Below are positions 63,693 to 64,000 of a stretch of DNA of 64,000 nucleotides, one piece after another. Every line of letters begins with the position of its first letter. Within the stretch, counting starts at the first letter, position 1. Origin of the DNA: Blastomussa wellsi (taxonomy: Eukaryota > Cnidaria > Anthozoa > Scleractinia > Plerogyridae); assembly GCA_947652115.1 (NCBI GenBank), contig OX393570.1:8155389-8219388 (forward strand), written 5' to 3'. The notes under the pieces are model-generated. The model ran no database searches. It was not told the origin of the DNA and saw only the letters and a list, made by a program, of their open reading frames with translations. Made by a program: the position numbers and the translations under genes.

Positions 63693-64000
63693 TGCTTGTT
63701 ATTTAAAAGCCTGATTCTATTTCAATTTAATGATTATTGAAATGTCGTGATTAACATTTGATGGCTAAAGAACTTTTTCCTATCAAAAATGTCTCGTCAA
63801 GCAACACTATACACATTGTTTTAGCCATTTCACCAAGGCAATTATTGGCACAATTTTAAATTTGTTTTGTGTCTGCCATTTATTGGTAATTTTGTGGCTT
63901 CCTTTTTCCTGTTCTTCAGTCAGTACATGTATGCTGTTGAAGCAAGATGGAAAATGAAATCTTTTTTGATTTAAATTGTCATGTTTTGACATTTAGTAAA
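63693..64000. other. Intergenic, nothing recognised
   Basis: No supported gene or repeat up to the window edge. Confidence 0.4.

Overview
The window is eukaryotic. It contains multi-exon genes with GT-AG introns, tRNA-derived SINEs, LINE debris, many palindromic MITEs and microsatellites. The repeat families, the kinds of host genes and a complete Polinton/Maverick element suggest a cnidarian, probably an anthozoan such as a coral or anemone. That assignment is inference; nothing in the window names a species.

Region by region: 1-8.8 kb is repeat-dominated. It holds a MITE interrupted by an ATCGA-rich element, a decayed Merlin (IS1016-like) transposase beside a broken C2H2 zinc-finger array, a possible two-exon Cys-rich mini-gene, and a foldback element whose arms are 10-bp minisatellites. 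8,834-24,650 is a 15.8-kb Polinton with about 350-bp terminal inverted repeats (TIRs) and a 5-bp target duplication (GCTCG). It landed in the second unit of a 229-bp tandem repeat. 24.7-35.6 kb is again repeats: a three-unit 263-bp tandem array carrying a tRNA-Thr-like SINE head, ATCGAT-rich DNA, two LINE remnants and a perfect 154-bp tandem duplication. 35.6-37.0 kb is an intronless Kv potassium-channel gene on the minus strand. 42.2-49.9 kb (plus) and 51.8-58.3 kb (minus) are two tail-to-tail SLC16/monocarboxylate-transporter-like genes whose exons can be joined in frame to give complete proteins. 58.3-64 kb holds MITEs, G-runs, a SINE with a 14-bp target duplication and possible unassigned exons.

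The Polinton is the most interesting object. It encodes a protein-primed family B DNA polymerase, a retroviral-type integrase, an FtsK/HerA-type packaging ATPase, a probable double-jelly-roll major capsid protein and a possible minor virion protein. It also carries about a dozen small or membrane-associated proteins of unknown function. Polymerase and terminal repeats would replicate it, integrase would insert it, and capsid plus ATPase would package it, so it looks like an endogenised virus-like transposon of the Polinton/adintovirus kind. All recognised reading frames are open and the two ends are nearly identical, so the insertion looks recent. Four things stand out. Each terminus is itself a 172-bp near-perfect palindrome. 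No adenain-like protease is recognisable. Many start codons sit directly against a TATA-like motif. A small gene has been duplicated together with its leader, and one copy has acquired a coiled-coil tail.
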